The notes: generated by a model from the letters alone, not told the origin. 47,193 nucleotides of DNA from Okeania sp. KiyG1 (GCF_014132355.1 NZ_BLZO01000052.1:1-47193); one strand, 5' to 3'. Shown: positions 9,359 to 19,440, counted from the stretch's first letter. Translations and numbers: made by a program.

Positions 9359-9879
9359 TTATTCTTGAGTAGGGGAGTAGGGGAGTAGGGGAGAAGCCAT
9401 TTCAGTTATCAGTTATCAGTTATCAGTTATCAGTACCTCTGCAATAAGGAAGCTTGACATAAGGAATATTCTCTTTTTTTTTATCCCCTTAAAAGGAGAG
9501 GATTTAGATCACAATTTCTCGGTAAACATCAGAATAATTAACAATAACTGGTTAATAATTATCAAAAAAATCTTCATTATATGTTAATTACTTAATAACT
9601 GAAGTTTCACTTAAGCGTAGCATTTTTTTTCAAATTGGTATTACAGAACTGAGGTTATAGATATAGCAAGGAACGAGTTGGTGTTTGACAGAGATTGACG
9701 ATTAACCTGAGACAGAGAAAAGCTTTTACCGAATAATTAAGGTTTAAAGCCTCTCATTTAAAGGAGAAAAAATTTTCCCTTTTGCGTCAATCCTATCCGC
9801 TTTCAAGGAGAGGTAATAATTAATAATTAATAATTATTAATTGTTGAACACTGTTCCCTGCTATGAATATAAATTCTGT
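9359..9879. repeat. Repeat-filled spacer between rne and rnhB
   Basis: From left: GTAGGGGA octamers (about 9368-9392); TCAGTTA heptamers (9400-9434); a truncated family-A palindromic element on the minus strand (about 9471-9527, ending in CGGTAA); and a TATAGCAAGG..TTCCCTGCTAT element (9663-9862) that also occurs at 3958. Inside the last is a shortened family-A copy (about 9726-9840) lacking the central palindrome. No gene is seen. Confidence 0.6.
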
Positions 9880-11934
9880 TTATTCTTCTGTAGCTGCTGA
9901 AGAACGACGGCGACGACGCCGAATTGGCCCGGAATCATCAGAGTCATTGCTATCTGAACTTAGATCGACATCTGAATCACTCAATTCTGCCTCGTACTGA
10001 CCATCTTCCTCATCACTATCAAAATCACTTTGATCTTCTGGTTCTAAAGAAATTGATGAGTCAACCTCTTCTAATTCCCTATCCTCATCGTTATTATTCT
10101 CTTCGTACTCTACTACTGACTCCAACTCAACATCTTCTTTTTTTTCTGCTATTTCTCTAATACTATTTTCCCCTGGTTCCTGAATAGAAATAATTACTGA
10201 TTTAGGATTTTTTACCGTTCCCTCTTCTAAAAGTGTGATTGGAGAAATACCCATCAAAGCATACACATCTTGCTCATCAGGAGTCATTTCTACTTTCACT
10301 ATCTCTGGAGGTTCAGTAATAGGTCTAATTATCTCTCTTCCCGGGCGTCGATTGGGTGCTGTAATTGGATATCCTTCTGAAAGCGTAGGATATTCCATCT
10401 CTGTACCCATTTCTCTTTCTTGCAATTCCAATGATTCATCTTGCATTGTTTCACCTACTACTACTCGCCGCCGTCGTCGCCGTCGGTTAGATTCTTGATA
10501 ACTAGGATGATTCAACAATTCTAAGTCTGAGGAATGATTAGTAGGTTCTACTTCTTGATACCGCTGTGTAGTTTCCCCATTAGGGGTCTGAGTTGCTGTT
10601 ACTAAAGTTGGAGGAGCAATAGTTACAGGTCTTGTGGTTTCTTCGACCTCTGGGGTACGACTAACCACAGGCAAATTAACTTCTTCCATGGGAGTTTCTG
10701 ATTCCCCTGGTAAACGAACTAAATGTCCTAATCCATTACAGCTAGGACAAGTGTGACCGAAAAGTTCATATACATTTTGACCTTGGCGTTTACGAGTCAA
10801 CTCAACTAACCCCAATTCTGATAACTGAGCTATTTGAGGTCTGGCTTTATCAGCTTTGAGAACTTGATTAAAGTGTTCAAGAACTTGTAATTGGTCTCGC
10901 CGTGAGTCCATATCAATAAAGTCAACAATAATGACTCCAGCAATATTACGCAGGCGTAGTTGACGGGCTATTTCTGTAGCTGCTTCACAATTTGTCCAAA
11001 GTACTGTTTCGCGAGCTGTAGCGGAGCGTGTGAAAGAACCGGAGTTGACATCTATTACAGTTAGTGCTTCAGTCGGTTGGATAATAATGTAACCACCAGA
11101 GGGTAAGTCCACTCTGGGTCTAAGAGCTTCTCGAATGGCTGCATTAACGCGGAAATATTCTAGAATGGGGATACGATCGCTATGATAATCAATTAAAACT
11201 TGTAGTGGTTTGCCACCGCTCCAGTTAAGCAGGTGTTTTTTGACTCGCTTTACTGCTTCATTGGAGTCCACTACAATCCTATTTACATCTGTGTTATACA
11301 TATCCCGCAGGACTCGTTGAATAAAGTCACTATCACGATTTAGTAGTGCAGGTGCTCTATTGGAGTTGCCTTCCATTTGGACTGTTTCCCACTGTTTCTG
11401 CAAGAGTTCTAAATCTTCTAGAATTGCTTCTTCTTCCATTCCTTCTGCTTCAGTACGGACTAATAGTCCCATACCTGCTGGTTTGATTAAAATCGCTAAT
11501 GCTCTGAGGCGATTTCTTTCGTTTTCAGAACGAATACGTCGGGATAGGTTGACACCTCGTCCATAAGGCATTAGGACTAAATAACGGCCTGGTAGAGTTA
11601 TGTTGCCTGTTAAGCGTGGTCCTTTTGTACCAGTGGGTTCTTTCATTACTTGCACCAGGACTTTTTGTTGGGGTGTAAGTAGTTCTGTTATTGCACCGGA
11701 AGACCGTTTTAATCTTAATGGCCCTAAATCGCTAACATGAATAAATCCGTTGCGCTCTGGATCTCCAATGTTTACAAATGCTGCATCTATCCCAGGTAGT
11801 ACATTTTCTACTACTCCTAGGTATATATCACTAACTTGATGGCTGCCTGTAGCAACGACAAGTTCTTGTATTTGGTCTTCAGAAAATACCGCAGCAATTC
11901 TATGTTGCTCGGCAATAATTATTTGCTTTGGCAT
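9880..11934 (-). CDS. rne: Ribonuclease E/G family endoribonuclease
   Basis: The main endonuclease of bacterial mRNA decay and rRNA/tRNA processing. The 684-residue protein has the short cyanobacterial layout. A catalytic half (residues 1 to about 405) starts with an S1 domain (about 35-115), followed by the 5'-sensor region and the DNase I-like domain with metal-binding Asp295 (VIDVNSGSFTRS) and Asp338 (VDFIDMD). The Zn-link CPSC (396-399) allows dimerisation. The tail (about 410-684) is non-conserved and highly acidic, with an Arg run near 490 and, at the very end, RRRRRRSSA (672-680). This is the nonapeptide shown in Anabaena to bind polynucleotide phosphorylase, so a degradosome-like complex is expected. 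The start is supported by GAGGGA five bases before the ATG. rnhB follows on the same strand. Confidence 0.96.
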   Translation of the reverse strand: MPKQIIIAEQHRIAAVFSEDQIQELVVATGSHQVSDIYLGVVENVLPGIDAAFVNIGDPERNGFIHVSDLGPLRLKRSSGAITELLTPQQKVLVQVMKEPTGTKGPRLTGNITLPGRYLVLMPYGRGVNLSRRIRSENERNRLRALAILIKPAGMGLLVRTEAEGMEEEAILEDLELLQKQWETVQMEGNSNRAPALLNRDSDFIQRVLRDMYNTDVNRIVVDSNEAVKRVKKHLLNWSGGKPLQVLIDYHSDRIPILEYFRVNAAIREALRPRVDLPSGGYIIIQPTEALTVIDVNSGSFTRSATARETVLWTNCEAATEIARQLRLRNIAGVIIVDFIDMDSRRDQLQVLEHFNQVLKADKARPQIAQLSELGLVELTRKRQGQNVYELFGHTCPSCNGLGHLVRLPGESETPMEEVNLPVVSRTPEVEETTRPVTIAPPTLVTATQTPNGETTQRYQEVEPTNHSSDLELLNHPSYQESNRRRRRRRVVVGETMQDESLELQEREMGTEMEYPTLSEGYPITAPNRRPGREIIRPITEPPEIVKVEMTPDEQDVYALMGISPITLLEEGTVKNPKSVIISIQEPGENSIREIAEKKEDVELESVVEYEENNNDEDRELEEVDSSISLEPEDQSDFDSDEEDGQYEAELSDSDVDLSSDSNDSDDSGPIRRRRRRSSAATEE

Positions 11935-12574
11935 TCAATTCCCTCAATTGCTTAATAAAAATGTGGCGCTATGGATTAAGTCACCTTTGGTGTTATTTAG
12001 GTTATTTTTAATCGTGAATATTCACTACAATGCTTGTTTTTTCGGTGAATTTTACTTCTTTTTTTTTGATAATGCTTGGTCTGGTTTTGAGTAGTTTATG
12101 CTTCAGTTTACCCTTACCAATTTGAATAGTTTCACCAAATTATATATTACGGTATTTTCAATTATTCACACTAAAAATAATCCAATTTTTTACAAATCTT
12201 CATTTTTTGATCGGTTCTATTAAATCGTTTAAAGTATTTAATTTTTCAGGCACTTAGAATTAGTTGACGCTTTCGCCATTAAATAAGGGCGATTATAACG
12301 GGAGATTCTTGTTTAATAGATTCTCGGGCTAGATAACAAATCAAGTAAACTGAGTTGTACTCCTGTCATACTAAGCGTGATAAATGTTTGTTACAAATGG
12401 TAGGGACGCCCTTATGCAACGTCCGTACGAAAGAAGGAAGAAGGAAGAAGGAAGAGGGGAAAAATATTTAAAAAAAGGGAAAAACAATAGATATAAATAT
12501 CTAAAATGAACTGGAGATGCTATTTCTAAGCATATCCGATAAAACTCTACCCTTTTGTAGCATTCTTTTTTCAA
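11935..12574. other. rne upstream region, A-rich on the sense strand
   Basis: About 640 bases before rne with no gene. Read in the rne sense it is A-rich, with a run of nine A at about 12060-12068. Long AU-rich leaders of rne take part in autoregulation in other bacteria, including cyanobacteria. Whether this one does cannot be told here. A GGAAGAA heptamer tract lies at about 12431-12456. Confidence 0.35.
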
Positions 12575-13535
12575 AGTGGTATCAGACCATCTCCACAAGC
12601 CTTCTTGCTCCCTCTTGACGCTGAGGAAACCTCCGCGCAGGCGGTGCGCTTTTATTTAACTGTGCGCCCCACGGCTATTAAACCTCTATTTCTAATTACT
12701 TTTGCAGCAGCTATATCACGATTAGTTTGATATTCACAACTGCTACAAATATGTTTTCTATTCTTACGGAATGCTATGCAAAAAGAGAGTTTTTTATTTT
12801 CAATCTGCCCGCATTTAGGACATTTTTGAGATGTATGATTTTTATCAATTTTAGCAAAATACTTACCTCTTTTCCAGTATATATTAAGGTAATATTTGAT
12901 TGATAAATTGACCTATACCACTATCGTAAGCATTCAGTTATTAGCTAGCCTCCTGTGGTCGGAACTGCGGACTTCAGCTAGCCTCCTGTGGTCGGAACTG
13001 CGGACTTCAGCAACAAGACTTTCTCATATAGGACAGTGTTTAAATTAAAATAGACTTTAAGGTCAAGGGAGCCTACTTTTCTAGTAAGACAATTAATAAA
13101 GCTTTGATAGTAAACTAAAAGTAATAGCTGATTGCTGATTGCTGACGGCTGTTTGCGCAGCATTCTGGAGGAAATGCTTACCCACTATCTAAAGATTGTT
13201 TTCTAACAATTCCTCTAGACTAAGACTTAAAGTTAATATCTTCTACAAAAATATTATCTGTTAAATCGCAAAGTTTATGAGCTAGTTTTAAATACCAATC
13301 ACGTCTAGTATTAGCTATTTTTCATGTATTATAGCTATCTTTTTCTGAAGTTTTAACCAATTACTTAACCCCTTCTTTTTTTATTAAGTCTTCTTTGCAG
13401 TAATTTAAACTCGCGCAGTTGACAATAGCAAAAACTTAGGAGATTTGATTATTTGATTAACTTTCCTGTGGAAGTAGCGACAAAACTTTCGATTCCGGCA
13501 TCAATGCCTAATTATCTTTCACCTACTGGATTTTC
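12575..13535 (-). pseudogene. Decayed IS200/IS605-type tnpB (RNA-guided nuclease/transposon protein)
   Basis: Reading the minus strand from about 13530 gives LGIDAGIESFVATSTGKLI (the RuvC-I region of TnpB). An in-frame stop precedes it and others follow. Next come DWYLKLAHKLCDLTDNIFVED, IGQFINQ, GKYFAKIDKNHTSQKCPKCG, the second zinc-ribbon pair ICSSCEYQ, and NRDIAAAKVIRNRG with the last RuvC Asp (about 12670-12870). The N-terminal part is missing, cut off at the element that begins at 13536. The frame is split by a 256-bp MITE at 12926-13181. A small palindrome (12761-12783) is inserted in phase between the two zinc-ribbon halves. The gene is dead. Confidence 0.85.
12926..13181 (+). mobile_element. 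GTAAGC-type MITE (IS66-like ends), copy 2, 256 bp, inside tnpB
   Basis: Begins GTAAGCATTCAG and ends AAATGCTTAC, with an exact 8-bp duplication CCACTATC (12918-12925 and 13182-13189). Removing it and one repeat restores the tnpB protein (RKQSLDSG joined to IGQFINQ). It is longer than the 209-bp copies because a segment containing GTCGGAACTGCGGACTTCAG is present twice in tandem and a GTTTGCGCAGCATT palindrome sits near its right end. Confidence 0.88.
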
Positions 13536-13690
13536 GTAAGCATTTCCGTTTGTCATGCTGCGCAAACAGCCGTCAGCTATTAGCTAGCCTTATAAGGTCG
13601 GAACTGCGAACTTCAGCTATTAATTTTGAGGAAGATAAAAGTAACCTTTATAATTGAGAAATAATAAAAGTTACTGGCATGCGTCCCCTT
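13536..13690 (+). mobile_element. Truncated GTAAGC-type element, second subfamily
   Basis: Starts GTAAGCATTTCC and carries the core AGCTATTAATTTT..GA.GATAAAAG...AATTGAGAAA that is also in the element at 29958-30168. The right end is missing, lost near the 3' end of the radical SAM gene. It forms the boundary of the tnpB remnant. Confidence 0.6.
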
Positions 13691-13737
13691 CCTAAACATT
13701 AGAAGTAATTACTCATTAGATTCTTATTTAATTTATA

Positions 13738-16449
13738 TTACCTCAAAAACAACTTTTTCCGGTGAGAATGCAGTAATTCAAATTCCTGTTTGCTTACTTG
13801 TTCCAGCATATAAATTATATGTTGTGGTCTTAGTAAAGTTCCATCATTCTGATAACTTCCTACATAACGAAGAATGCCATCTATTTTAGCGTCCCATTTG
13901 GTTTCTAAAGAAAAAATATCAGTGGTTGGATACTCTATAAACTCCAACTCAAATAAGCGATCGCGTAAGTTAATAACTTTTACTTTACCCGATTTTGTGG
14001 TTTGTTCCCACAGAATTGATTCACTATTATTAATTGCCTCTACCCACTCTTGCCAATTTGGCTTTTCTTCAGTTGTTTGATTGTGGAAATCTTTTGTTAA
14101 ATTTTCTGAAGATTCTGCTATTTTCCGGACCTTCAAAATATATTCTGCTTTTTCCAATATCTGAGATACAGAAGGACTCTTTACCTCTACTTCTTCAACC
14201 TTATATATAGGTATATCTTTTGGTAAAGCAGCTCCCAGTTTATTTTGAAATGCTACCACATCCATTGGTTCTGTCAACTCAAAATCCACAATTTCCCCTG
14301 TGCTAGTTGTTCCAAGAGATAAAGCACTAGCCGGAATAATTCGTGGACTTGGATGATATCCGCCTGTAAAAGCAATGGGTATAGAGCTACGACGAACTGC
14401 ACGAGCGAATAGTCGAGCTAAATCTAGATGACTAACCAAAGCCATTTCTCCCAACTTCCCTAGCCAAACTCTTAGACGTTGTACCTTATTCTGGTTTGGC
14501 ACAAACTGACCATCAAATTCTGGAATAGGCAAAGGCGGTACTACAATATTATGACCTAAATCTGGACCACATACACCACAATGAGAACAAGTTGCGAAAA
14601 AGCAGTCCGGAACAGTTATTGCTGCTAAAGCTCTGTGCAAATCTTCTTTTAGCCAATTTTTATCAATTCCAGTCTCTATATGGTCCCAAGGTAGAGGTTG
14701 GTCAAGTAGAGATGATAGGTTTTGAGCGGGAGTCATTTCAGTAGAAATTTCTGTATTATGAAATACATTCCACTCACCATTTTCTACTTGGCGATATTTC
14801 CAACTCAAGTCTGATTCTGCAATAGCTTCACTCCATGCAGCAAAAGCTCTGTCCAAACTTTCCCACCAAGAGTCCATTCCTGCTCCTCGTTCCCAAGCAC
14901 GGCGAATTACAGATGCTAGACGGCGATCGCCCCTACCCAGAAAGTCTTCCATTGCTGAGATACGAACATCGGTATAATTTACCTTTACACCTTTGATTCT
15001 TCTAAATTCTGTCTTCAGTAATTCTTGTTTACGTTCAAATTCAGCTACTGAGACAGAATGCCACTGAAAAGGTGTATGAGGTTTTGGAGTAAAGTTGGAA
15101 ATTGTCAGAGTCACCTGTAGTTTCTTCCGACCTTTAGTTCTGCACTCTTGTTGTAACCAATTAACGGTTTCTGCAATACCCAACACATCCGCATCAGTTT
15201 CACCAGGTAAACCAATCATAAAATAGAGCTTAACTTTATCCCAACCTTGTTCATAAGCGGTTTTGACTCCTCGCAAAAGTTCTTCATTTGTCAATCCCTT
15301 ATTAATAATGTCCCGCATTCTTTGTGTGCCTGCTTCTGGTGCAAAAGTTAGACTACTTTGCCTCGTACCACCAATAATATTGGCAATATTCTCATCAAAT
15401 CTATCAACTCTTTGACTTGGTAGAGATAAAGCAATATTTTCATCTTTGAGGCGGTTTCTAATTTCAGTGCCCACTGCTGGCAATGCCAGATAATCAGAAC
15501 AACTTAGGGAAAGTAAAGAAAACTCATTATGTCCGGTAACTCTCAAACCCTTTTCAATAGTATCTACTATTTCTTCTGGTTCTACATCTCTTGCTGGTCG
15601 AGTCAACATACCTGGTTGACAAAAGCGACATCCTCTGGTACATCCACGTCTTACTTCTATCACCAGTCGGTCATGGACTGTTTCTACATAAGGAACTAAA
15701 CCTATAGAATAAGCTGGCATGGGAGCGGCCACTCGGCGCAATATTTTTTCTGGCACATCCTTACGAATGGGAAACACAGAACCATCTTTCGCCATTTCAT
15801 AAAATTGTGGCACATACACCCCAGGAATTTGGGCTAAATCTAACAATAATTCTTCTCTAGTTAGTCTATTAGTTTTCCCTTGCTCGACTATTAGTCCAAT
15901 TTCTGGCAGTAATTCTTCTCCATCTCCTAGAGCAATAAAGTCAAAAAAGTCTGCATAAGGTTCTGGGTTTGAAGTTGCTGTTTGACCACCTGCAAAAATT
16001 AAAGGATAGGTTTGTTGTGCTTGAGGAGAGTGGGACGTTAATTTTCGTTCTTGCCAAGTTAGGGGAATACCTGCCAAACTTAGCATCTCTAAAATATTTG
16101 TGGCTCCTAATTCATAACTGAGGCTAAATCCTAGAATATCAAAGTCAGTCAGCGATCGCCTTGATTCTACAGCAAATAGTGGGGTATCTGTAGCTCGTAA
16201 TTTCTGTGCTAAGTCTGGAGCTGGTAAATACGCGCGATCGCATAGTTGTCTTGGTTGAGAGTTTAATATGTTATAAAGAATTATATGTCCTAAATTAGAA
16301 GCTCCTACTTCATAAACTTCTGGATAGGTCAGTACCCAGCGGACTTGAGCGTTTTCCCAAGGTTTATGGAAAGCTCCCAACTCATTACCGAGGTAACGAG
16401 CAGGTTTTAAGATTTCGGATGTTAGTAAATTCTCTACTGCTACTGCCAC
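13738..16449 (-). CDS. TIGR03960/TIGR03936-type radical SAM protein (DUF2344 fusion)
   Basis: A 903-residue radical SAM protein of unknown reaction. The N-terminal ~230 residues resemble a B12-binding-like Rossmann region of the family (YEVGASNLGHIILYNILN, IFAGGQTATSNPEPYADFFD, GDGEE). The radical SAM core follows, with the 4Fe-4S cysteines Cys270, Cys274 and Cys277 in RRGCTRGCRFCQPG. The glycine-rich GLPGETDADV is further on. A small cysteine group CSHCGVCG precedes the C-terminal domain (about 655-860; LVSHLDLARLFARAVRR, FTGGYHPSPRI), which is the DUF2344/TIGR03936 module. Here the two are fused. A gene of this type next to rne is a usual cyanobacterial arrangement; here 1.8 kb of inserted DNA separates them. 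The ORF begins with GTG and I see no better ATG. Confidence 0.9.
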   Translation of the reverse strand: MAVAVENLLTSEILKPARYLGNELGAFHKPWENAQVRWVLTYPEVYEVGASNLGHIILYNILNSQPRQLCDRAYLPAPDLAQKLRATDTPLFAVESRRSLTDFDILGFSLSYELGATNILEMLSLAGIPLTWQERKLTSHSPQAQQTYPLIFAGGQTATSNPEPYADFFDFIALGDGEELLPEIGLIVEQGKTNRLTREELLLDLAQIPGVYVPQFYEMAKDGSVFPIRKDVPEKILRRVAAPMPAYSIGLVPYVETVHDRLVIEVRRGCTRGCRFCQPGMLTRPARDVEPEEIVDTIEKGLRVTGHNEFSLLSLSCSDYLALPAVGTEIRNRLKDENIALSLPSQRVDRFDENIANIIGGTRQSSLTFAPEAGTQRMRDIINKGLTNEELLRGVKTAYEQGWDKVKLYFMIGLPGETDADVLGIAETVNWLQQECRTKGRKKLQVTLTISNFTPKPHTPFQWHSVSVAEFERKQELLKTEFRRIKGVKVNYTDVRISAMEDFLGRGDRRLASVIRRAWERGAGMDSWWESLDRAFAAWSEAIAESDLSWKYRQVENGEWNVFHNTEISTEMTPAQNLSSLLDQPLPWDHIETGIDKNWLKEDLHRALAAITVPDCFFATCSHCGVCGPDLGHNIVVPPLPIPEFDGQFVPNQNKVQRLRVWLGKLGEMALVSHLDLARLFARAVRRSSIPIAFTGGYHPSPRIIPASALSLGTTSTGEIVDFELTEPMDVVAFQNKLGAALPKDIPIYKVEEVEVKSPSVSQILEKAEYILKVRKIAESSENLTKDFHNQTTEEKPNWQEWVEAINNSESILWEQTTKSGKVKVINLRDRLFELEFIEYPTTDIFSLETKWDAKIDGILRYVGSYQNDGTLLRPQHIIYMLEQVSKQEFELLHSHRKKLFLR

Positions 16450-16539
16450 TATTTGTACCTAACTTGTATTTTTTGGACACACATATTTCAAGATAACACC
16501 AAAAACTTATACTTACTGTGAAATTATGATTCACAGATT

Positions 16540-16723
16540 ACCGAAAAATTGTGGTATAAAGCCTCCCCTTTTAAGGGGATAAAAAGCGGTCGAGGGATGG
16601 CGAGGTCTCCTCGCCATATCCAATCGACCAAGAGAGGAAAAATTTCATGATTAGTCAATCAATTCCGTTTTAAAGGAGAGGTAATTCTAAATTCTAAATT
16701 CTAAATTCTAAATTATTGAAAAT
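16540..16723 (+). repeat. Family-A nested-palindrome element, copy A3
   Basis: The near-complete plus-oriented form. It runs from CCGAAAAATTGTGG through GCCTCCCCTTTTAAGGGGAT, then GCGGTCG, a perfect inner palindrome GCGAGGTCTCCTCGC, CAATCGACC, and AAAGGAGAGGTAATT. It ends in four ATTCTAA heptamers. Nested stems pair GGTCGA with TCGACC and CCTC...GAGG. Other copies lie at about 9471, 9726, 19761, 21339, 22883, 24736, 24856, 28475, 30363, 30870, 37657 and 38238. The rest of the 16450-16838 spacer holds nothing recognised. Confidence 0.75.
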
Positions 16724-16853
16724 TTACTCCTTATTTATAGTCCAAATGATTAATATCACTGTCTTATCTGGGATTGGATCACCTACTAGAGTAAGCATTT
16801 AGCAGAGAATTTAATTATGTAGAGTTTTTCTATTAGCAATGGAAGCAAAATGT

Positions 16854-17033
16854 ATGATTCGCAAACTTGTATCTAAAGCTCTCTATTTTCGCAGGTTGAC
16901 TCCTGAAATCGAAAATCAAATCAATTTTGAGTTGACAAGACTTGGCCATATTTCTGATGTAGATTATGAAGCTTTAGAATTATTAATGGAGGAGATGGAT
17001 GCAGGTAGAGTTCAGCTTGTTCCTACTATCTAA
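16854..17033 (+). CDS. Small protein of unknown function (59 aa)
   Basis: A short acidic ORF, MIRKLVSKALYFRRLTPEIE at its start, then DVDYEALELLMEEMDAGRVQ. It resembles the small conserved cyanobacterial proteins that begin MIRxLVxKAL and end in a two-helix acidic segment, but I do not know a function. The frame opens with an earlier ATG at 16839. I prefer the ATG at 16854 because GGAAG lies eight bases before it and the conserved-looking start is MIR. There is no membrane segment or metal motif. It stands alone between the TIGR03960 gene (opposite strand) and a gene desert. Confidence 0.6.
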   Translation: MIRKLVSKALYFRRLTPEIENQINFELTRLGHISDVDYEALELLMEEMDAGRVQLVPTI

Positions 17034-17917
17034 ACTGCAAATCGTTTTAACTTTATTTTGGTTGAAAATTTGAGATATTTAATTTATATCTAAGGTCTAT
17101 CAATTGTTGGTCTTTGGTATATATAAGTCATTGATAGATAGTTTTGGTCAATGGATAGTGAATGCTTTAATTGGTACAATTATCTAGTTGAGATTGTATC
17201 TGAATCTAGTGATGAAGTTTAATTATAATGATATATTTTTTTAGGGTGCATAAATCTGGGTTTTATATATAATTTTGATATTTTATCTAGAGTTTTTGAA
17301 GTAGATTTATTTGATTTGGTTGGAGATAAATTTAAGAGGCGCAAGTGAAGTTTCTTAGATTTAGATTTAGATTTTGAGTGTTGATTATTTATTATTTTCA
17401 GGCTTTATTTTCTACATTATTAACACAATATCTAAACTTAATAAGTTTTAATTAAAATGTTTAATTACTTTTATAGTGCTACGCACAAGGCTACAGGGAA
17501 ATACAAAAGGGTTTTCCTACGGAATGCTGCGCAAACAGTTTCTATTCATGTCAAACACCTTAATGTGTAGTGCTTTAACGAAGTCAGAAGTCAGATGTTA
17601 TTTTTGTAACGGGGATTTGAGCAACTCTCCAAAAATATTTCACCTTAAAAGCGGGGTTTTAGACCCATGTTATTTTGATAACTTTAGTCAAATTCATTGA
17701 AGAAGGCAGCTATGTTGTTTGCGCAGCATTACCTAGGAAAAGGGAAATTGCTTATTGAGTTCTTATAGCAAATTGATAAATATTTGCTACAAATAGCTAG
17801 TGCTGCTACGCGAAAGTTAAAAGTCATGCATTTTAAAGTCAAAAGTATTGATTTGGGCGTTGCTGAGTGGTAATGATTTTTGGATTAAGTATCAACGCAA
17901 AATATAAGTTTTTTAAT
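17034..17917. other. Gene desert with scattered short palindromes
   Basis: T-rich DNA to about 17470 with no ORF. At 17517-17540 and 17716-17737 are copies of the small palindromic repeat built on GTTTGCGCAGCATT (in opposite orientations). Short AAAAGTCA-type repeats lie near 17815-17850. No gene or RNA was recognised. Confidence 0.5.
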
Positions 17918-18297
17918 GTTGAACAAAAAGTCATGTATAGGGGCGAGTTACACCCAATGATTACATGGTATCACGATTTTATTGAGGATGCAAGAGGAAA
18001 ATCCTTGCCGTTTTTTTGAGCTTCACAAAATGATGACTTTTCTTTGGTTTGTGAATAATAGCGATGGCTTCTACATGAGTAAATATATGAATGTGTTGAT
18101 GGGGCGGGTAAATTTTGCGTCCGCTACTTTTTTATCCGAGTGCTTCACAGGATGACAATTTTCTGGTGCTTTGATGGTGTGAGTATCTCTGTATCTCTAT
18201 ATATATTCAGTGGCGAAATGCTATTTTTGGGTTGAATAAAAAGTCATGCGTAGGGGCGAGTTACACACAATGATTACATGGTATCACGATTTGTCTT

Positions 18298-18340
18298 GAG
18301 TGTGTCTTTCATTCCGAGGTCTCCTCGGAATTACACACTC
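18298..18340. repeat. Small palindromic insert in the second 310-bp unit
   Basis: GAGTGTGTC...GACACAC-like arms (GTGTGT/ACACAC) around the inner palindrome TTCCGAGGTCTCCTCGGAA. It is absent from the other units. A related palindrome with GTGCGTC/TTACGCAC arms occurs at 40659-40697. Confidence 0.6.
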
Positions 18341-18353
18341 GCTTTTTGAGGAT

Positions 18354-18381
18354 GCAAGGGAAAATCCTTGCCGTTTTTTTT
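18354..18381 (+). terminator. Terminator-like hairpin in unit 2 of the tandem array
   Basis: A perfect stem GCAAGG/CCTTGC with a 6-base loop, followed by CG and eight T. The same structure with a 2-base bulge is at 17990-18017, 18795-18822 and 19100-19128. Confidence 0.55.
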
Positions 18382-18474
18382 GAAGCTTCACAAGATGATA
18401 ATTTTTCTTTGGCTTGTGAATATAGGGTTGGTAGAGCGAGTGCGGTAACTACATTACTTCTACATGAGTAAATA

Positions 18475-18576
18475 GTATCCGCTCAATAAATGGGGGCGGA
18501 CTACCAGTTTAGGAACGATTTTACGCCATTTGAGCCTTGCAATTTACCGATTTACCCCGAATTATTGAGCGGTTAC
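18475..18576 (+). mobile_element. 102-bp MITE with GTAACCGCTCAATAA-type ends in the tandem array
   Basis: The ends are GTATCCGCTCAATAA and TTATTGAGCGGTTAC (one mismatch in 15). Flanks are AGTAAATA (18467-18474) and AGTAAATT (18577-18584), a 7/8 match. Other units of the array give the empty site. Ends starting GTA and an 8-base duplication are IS66-like. No coding capacity. Confidence 0.8.
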
Positions 18577-19411
18577 AGTAAATTATATGAATGTGTTGAT
18601 GGGGCGGGCAAATTGTGCGATCGCTACTTCTTTATCTGAGTGCTTCACAGGATGATGATTTTCTGGTGCTTTGATGGGGTGAGTATCTCTATATATATTC
18701 AGTGGCGAAATGCTATTTTTGGGTTGAATAAAAAGTCATGTGTAGGGGCGAGTTACACCCAATGATTACATGGTATCACGATTTTATTGAGGATGCAAGA
18801 GGAAAATCCTTGCCGTTTTTTTGAGCTTCACAAAATGATGACTTTTCTTTGGTTTGTGAATAATAGCGATGACTTCTACATGAGTAAATATATGAATGTG
18901 TTGATGGGGCGGGTAAATTTTGCGTCCGCTACTTCTTTATCTGAGTGCTTTACAGGATGATGATTTTCTGGTGCTTTGATGGGGTGAGTATCTCTATATA
19001 TATTCAGTGGCGAAATGCTGTTTTTGGGTTGAATAAAAAGTCATGCGTAGGGGCGAGTCGCACCCAATGGTTAAATTGTATCACGATTTTATTGAGGATG
19101 CAAGAGGAAAATCCTTGCCGTTTTTTTTGAAGCTTCACAAAATGATGATTTTTCTTTGGTTTGTGAATAATAGCGATGACTTCTACATGAGTAAATATAT
19201 GAATGTGTTGATGGGGCGGGTAAATTTTGCGTCTGCTACTTCTTTATCCGAGTGCTTCACAGGATGATAATTTTCTCTGCTTTGATGGTGTGAGTATCTC
19301 TGTATCTATATATATTCAGTGGCGAAATGCTGTTTTTGGGTTGAATAAAAAGTCATGCGTAGGGGCGAGTTACACGCAATGATTACATGGTATCACGATT
19401 TTATTGAGGAT

Positions 19412-19440
19412 GCAAGGGGAAATACCTTGCCGTTTTTTTT
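19412..19440 (+). terminator. Terminator-like hairpin in unit 5 of the tandem array
   Basis: A perfect stem GCAAGG/CCTTGC with a different loop (GGAAATA) from unit 2, again followed by CG and eight T. The stem is kept while the loop varies. Confidence 0.55.

Noticed and set aside
10235-10498. Antisense ORF inside rne rich in Arg at its end
   Set aside because: It is the complement of the low-complexity RNase E tail; codon pattern and context belong to rne.
12371-12598. 75-codon minus-strand ORF
   Set aside because: It starts in the tnpB remnant and continues through a GGAAGAA heptamer tract; no independent support.
18945-19267. Two overlapping 61-74 codon ORFs in the 310-bp array
   Set aside because: They run across unit borders, are interrupted differently in each unit and overlap the terminator-like hairpin. 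They are by-products of the repeat.
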